From assembly GCF_000002985.6 (NCBI RefSeq), contig NC_003279.8, positions 14,632,001 through 14,696,000 of the forward strand: a stretch of DNA of 64,000 bases, in the 5' to 3' direction. Position numbers and translations under genes: made by a program. Source of the DNA: Caenorhabditis elegans (taxonomy: Eukaryota > Nematoda > Chromadorea > Rhabditida > Rhabditidae). The notes beneath the pieces were generated by a model. The model was given only the letters and a program-made list of their open reading frames with translations, had not been told where the DNA came from and did no database searches. This document shows, in pieces, positions 59,715-64,000 of this stretch; the stretch's first letter is position 1, and the number at the start of each line of letters is the position of its first letter.

Positions 59715-62169
59715 TTTAAGAGCAGTTTTGAGATCTGAAAAGTAGAAATTTTAAATAGAGAGCGCGGTGAGGGGGAGAGTGCAGACACTGCCTGCGCTCT
59801 CCCCCACCCCCACGCTCTCTCGCTAAAGAAACTTTGAAGAGATGTATCCCGGCAGGTAGGAAAGATAGAAAAACACTGTAAAAGGAAAAATTGTGTAGAA
59901 TTGGATTTTCTACAAGAGGAGTGAATTGAATTCTGAAAATTTTGAAACAAATTTTGTGAAATGATTTTTTTGGGGGTTTGATTTTGTTAAATTTTCAAAA
60001 ACTAATAATAACTAAATTTTGACAAAAAAAACCATTTAAATTCAAAATTCCAGTAATAAAAATTAAAAAAAACCGTGTAAATCACCTCTACAAATTCCTG
60101 CACAAAAAGAAAATCAATGGGCGGTTATTTTTCTTTCGGAACACATTAAAATGGGCAGTTTTTGTGTGATAAGATCACGTCTTAAAAATGATAAGAACAC
60201 GAATATGATGAATCAGGAAAGGAGAGAGCAGGAGAGCAGCAGAGAAACAGACTATAAGGCACACGTAGTGATGTATTTGTTCTTGAGAGCAAAGAGTGCG
60301 CAGGGACTATAGAGACATTCCAATCCAGGTACAATATGATCTTTGGATAGACTTGAAGAGGAATTTGGAATTGAGTTACATTGAGAAGTGGTGTAACTTT
60401 TTGAAAATTTTGAAAAAAAAAACATTTAATTAAAAAAAAAAAAATTTCCAAAACTTTACAATCTTTTAGAAAATCTAATTCTACACAATTTTGCTTTTAC
60501 AGTATGCTTCTACCTATCTTACTTGCAGAGATACACCGCTTCAAAGTTTTGAAGGCGAGAGAGTGTGGAAGAGGGAGAGAGCGCAGTGTCTGCGCACTCC
60601 CCTCCCCCACACTTTCTCACCCCGTCGAATTTGAAACGCGTGTAACTCTGTGGAAAAAAGAGGTAGAGAAACAATGATAACTGCAAAAATGTAGAGAATT
60701 TTGAGGAGAATATTTTGTTGGCTGAGAAAATTTTGATATCTTCATTTTTCAGGAAGATATAGGGGGCTTAAGAAATATTTAGTTAAAAATTCGTAAAACC
60801 ACGCACAAACAAGTAAAAAATAGCGCGAGTGCTTTTTAAAGCAAAACATCTAGCAAAGGTTGCACATTTTCAAACTAAAAATTTATATTTTTCAATAAAT
60901 TCAAAGGCACATATGCTCTCTGAGACAAAAAGTGATAAATTGGAAACCTTATAGGATGAAAAGCCAGAGGGGGAAATTGGTTGGTTAGCAACCACCTGAA
61001 TCCAGTTTCCGTTGCTCTTGGAGCACACACATACGGAAAGGTGGACTTATTGCGTAGAGAATGCAACTATACATGCAAATAGAAAGGAAGGAACTGTGTG
61101 TGTGTGTGTTTTGAGAGCGAGACGGGAGAGGGAAGCGATGCTCTTTTTTTCCAATGATTCACTAGGTATTGGTCATTTTCGTGGTAAAACAAACAGTTTC
61201 AGACAGTAGAGTATAGGGAAATTGATAATGAAAACTAGACGGAAACATTATGAAATATCATTTGGAAAACTAAAAATTGAAAATTCAAATTCAAACATTC
61301 ATTTTTCATAAATTTCATAAATGCTAAAACTCAAAACGTTATCCAGTAGAAAATCCAATTCTACACATTCTTGTCTTTTACACTACCTCTCTATCTTTCC
61401 TACCCGCCGAGTTACACCACGCTGAAGTTTTGGCGGGTGAGAGAGTGTGGGGGAGGGGGAGAGCGCAGGCAGTGTCTGCACTCTCCCCCTCCCTCGCGCT
61501 CTCTCACCCGCCAATCTTAAAACGCCTGTCACTTTGAGCAGAGGAGTGCAATTAAAATATTGTAAATTGCAAAAATGTACAGAATTTCAAGGCGTATATT
61601 TTGTTAGTTAAGTAAAATTTGGTAGAATAAGCTTCCGGTTAGATATGGCACTTTTGGCTCTTACCCAATAAATGCAGAATATCTTTGTAGAGCAAAACAC
61701 TGCTCAAATACACTTTTTAGTTTGAATTTCAGGAAAAAAAAACAAGAAACTAAAAAAAACTCCGAACAATTTGTTTTTATTGCAATATATAGAGAATCAA
61801 ATTCTGAACATTTTTCCTTTTTACAATATTTTTGTATCTTTCCTCTCTGCAAAGATACACCTCTTCTAAGTTTCGGTGTTGAGAGCGTGGAGGGAGAGGA
61901 GAGTGCAGGCAGTATATCTCTCTGCACTCTCGCCCTCCCCCACACTCTCTCACCCCAAAAAACTTCAAACGCTCACAACTTCACGCAGAGAAATGCTATC
62001 AAAAAGTGTTTAACTAACAAAATGTAGAGAATTTCACGGGGTATATTTAATTTTTAATTAAATTTTCGATACGATTTATTTAAAAAATATGTTTTTAAAA
62101 ATAATTTATCACGTAAAAACTTTTTAAATCCATTGAAAAATCAATCTGCTTCATTTCTCCAAACCAACC
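59715..62169. repeat. ttm-5 upstream region with four GC-rich palindromes
   Basis: Copies 4-7 lie at about 59755-59935, 60470-60740, 61345-61620 and 61770-62060. Each has GAGAGAGTGTGG-type arms around a GCGCAGGCAGTGTCTGC-like centre and AAATGTAGAGAATTT outer sequence. The ttm-5 promoter must lie in or between them. A GT run occurs near 61098-61110. No gene is supported. Confidence 0.65.
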
Positions 62170-63552
62170 ATGGTTTTGTTGTTCAATTTTCTGAAACTTA
62201 TGCTTTTTTCGACAGTGCATGGAATTGTTATCGAGTTTGGTAAGGAGACCTCTTCGCTGGAGCGCGTTTGCAGCCCCTTTCTGCAAAGTCTCAAATCTAC
62301 TGTTTTTTTTTCAGAAAGACGAGCGGAACTCTACTCCCTGTACTCCTCAATTCCATTATCAAAAGACACGTGGAGATTTGAGAATTACCTGAACGTTCAC
62401 AAGTACAACAATATACTATTCGACGGAAAAATCTTGGAATTCGACTCACTGGGATGGTTAAATGGGAATCAGACGATTTATCACAAATTACCATATTTTA
62501 TATCGAATCCGGCGTTTCGAATTCCTCATATATCAAAGGAATTGTGTGATTCTAACGGGTTCTTTAATATTGGATTTCGCATTTTTCAGGTTTAATTTTT
62601 TTTTCTATTTATTCGATAATTTTTATATAATATTGTTGAATTTTAGCTTTTCGGGCCTAAAAATCTATAAAAACGGCAAAAGTTCGGTGGAGCGCGTTTG
62701 CACACTCGCGAATCGTGCCAAGACCAGTTTTAATCAATTTTTAAGATCATAGACAAATGCAGCTGTTTTTCTGCTAGATTTTATATGTTTCTAGTGAGCA
62801 AATTCATTTCATGAGCAAAAGAGAAAAAAAAATGATTAAAATAAATTTGGTGAAGCGCACTTTTACACGTGGTGTCAGGCGTTTTCCATAAAGTTTTGTA
62901 GATTTTAGTGTTAAAGTTCAAAATTTAGACATGTTATAGAGGCGTAGCGTAAATTTGAATGATCTACAATAAAATGCGGAAATTTTTTGCCCAGTAAAAT
63001 GTGTCGCCAGCACACTTACAAAATTTGTTGAGAAATCTGCGACTCAATTCCCGCATTTTTTGAAGATCACACCGAAATGGGACACTCTGACCACGTGTTT
63101 TATTATCTTTTGCGGGCTTATTCACATGAAAAAAACCGTTTTTTTTCTATAAAATTTTGTAGATTTGAGTGTAAAAGTTCAAAATTTAGACCTGTTATAG
63201 GGGCGGAGCGTAAATTTTCAATTGTTTTTCCCGCCCCTTTTTTTTTGAGATCGCCTTCCCCCGATATTTAAATTCTCCAGAAAACGCTGCCCCTGCATCA
63301 AAATCAACGTTATTTTGCAGAAAACTCGCGAAGCGGGCCTCCCGTACCAACCGCAATGTGCCACGTGTCATCCGATAATTGAAGGTCTCCATCAAATGTA
63401 CTACGTATTCCCGGAACGTGATTTCACTCAGATTTTCACGAAATTGACGATCGGCTCTCGAAAAATCAATAATTTATTGCACTATTGTAGTCGGGAGGAT
63501 TGTGAACAGGAGCCACGTGTCTCGAATTTTCAGGATTACTTGAGAATTAATA
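62170..63552 (+). CDS. secreted protein, unrecognised, probably continues past the window
   Basis: Exons 62170-62239, 62315-62589 and 63321-63552 join in frame to 192 codons; the last ends at AAT A|GTGAGT, a good donor, so more exons are expected beyond 64000. If that donor is unused, a stop follows six codons later. The first about 18 residues (LLFNFLKLMLFSTVHG) look like a signal peptide. The mature part has one NQT glycosylation sequon, a CATC motif in exon 3 and a second Cys pair in YCSREDCEQ, fitting an extracellular disulfide-bonded protein. I do not recognise the family. Intron 2 holds a CACGTGG-end MITE inside a duplicated flank. Confidence 0.75.
62864..63098. repeat. CACGTGG-end foldback MITE, copy 4
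   Basis: ACACGTGGTGTCAGGCGTTT pairs with the right end GGGACACTCTGACCACGTGT. TAAAATGCGGAAATTTT and CCCGCATTTTTTGAAGATC are internal. A block with AGTTCAAAATTTAGAC and CTGTTATAG lies both inside it (about 62915) and beyond it (about 63175). Confidence 0.75.
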
Positions 63553-64000
63553 GTGAGTGTATTATTTAACTTGGCTGAAAATTAGACGAACTAGCTGAAA
63601 TTACCCTCAAAGTATCAGAAATTTATTTCTGAATTCAATGAGTCTAGTTAAGCATAGCATACATATCACAAGCCTTCATTATCTCTCAAGGGTACTCCTA
63701 AGGTGCTTAGTAGGTACAGTGCACCCAACAGCTACTTTTTTATAGAAAACTAGTATTGGAATTGGAATCAGCATACCAAAAAACCTATGGATCTATAATT
63801 TTATCATGATATCTCAAAAGTTGAGTGCAAAAGAGCAAAAAGTTGAAAAATCGACCGCCCAACTGCTATGGGACCCCCCCCCTGCGATTTTCGACAATTT
63901 CGCCGAAAATTCTCATTTTTTCAAGAAGCATAAAATTTTTCAGTTTCAAAAATACATTTAATGTAGTAATTTGGTGGTGTAATTTTTGTTTTTCATATCA
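63553..64000. repeat. window end with half of an ACAGTGC foldback
   Basis: From about 63713, ACAGTGCACCCAACAGCTAC and later CCGCCCAACTGCTATGGGAC parallel the left arm of the 555-bp foldback at 11366-11920 (ACAGTGCGTCCAACTTCTAT, CCGTCCAACTTCTATAGCAC). The right arm would lie past the window. If the upstream gene continues, this is in its intron. Confidence 0.6.

Overview
The window reads as nuclear DNA of a Caenorhabditis nematode, almost certainly C. elegans. It is AT-rich, introns have GTAAG/TTTTCAG borders, most gene starts sit just behind a TTTTCAG-type trans-splice acceptor, and foldback DNA transposons are dense. The proteins match C. elegans families, and from memory the gene set fits the right arm of chromosome I (clones Y105E8B/Y54E5A). 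All exon models were read by eye. For every complete gene the exon lengths sum to a multiple of three and each junction keeps the frame.

Layout. 1-2.6 kb: repeat-rich, no gene seen. 2.6-10.6 kb (-): exoc-8, exocyst subunit Exo84. 12.1-14.6 kb (+): a YEATS-domain AF9/ENL-type protein, divergent from exoc-8. 15.8-19.0 kb (+): bath-40, a MATH-BTB protein. 20.1-25.1 kb (+): riok-2, a RIO2 kinase. 25.4-29.2 kb (+): hprt-1, only about 300 bp behind riok-2 and possibly in an operon with it. 30.5-30.8 kb (+): a small coiled-coil protein. 32.5-42.6 kb (+): ero-1, the ER thiol oxidase. 43.7-50.6 kb (-): a GH2 beta-glucuronidase, convergent with ero-1; one intron carries a decayed ubl-1-like gene inside an inverted-repeat-bounded element. 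57.7-59.7 kb (-): ttm-5, dihydroceramide desaturase. 62.2 kb to the end (+): an unrecognised secreted protein that probably runs out of the window.

The genes do not form a pathway. Most are housekeeping: secretion (exoc-8), 40S ribosome maturation (riok-2), purine salvage (hprt-1), ER disulfide formation (ero-1), transcription (YEATS), protein turnover (bath-40), lysosomal glycan breakdown (glucuronidase) and ceramide synthesis (ttm-5).

The main interest is non-coding. Two copies of one mobile element, in an ero-1 intron and upstream of the glucuronidase gene, carry 40-bp tandem arrays of near-consensus heat-shock elements. Three tRNA-derived SINE-like sequences are present. Several MITEs show 8-bp target duplications. 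Elements are nested up to three deep in introns. There is a 1.85-kb palindrome in an exoc-8 intron. Two repeat families split the window near 43.6 kb: a hairpin repeat containing TACAAACTACAA lies to the left, and a pyrimidine/purine GC-rich palindrome lies to the right.
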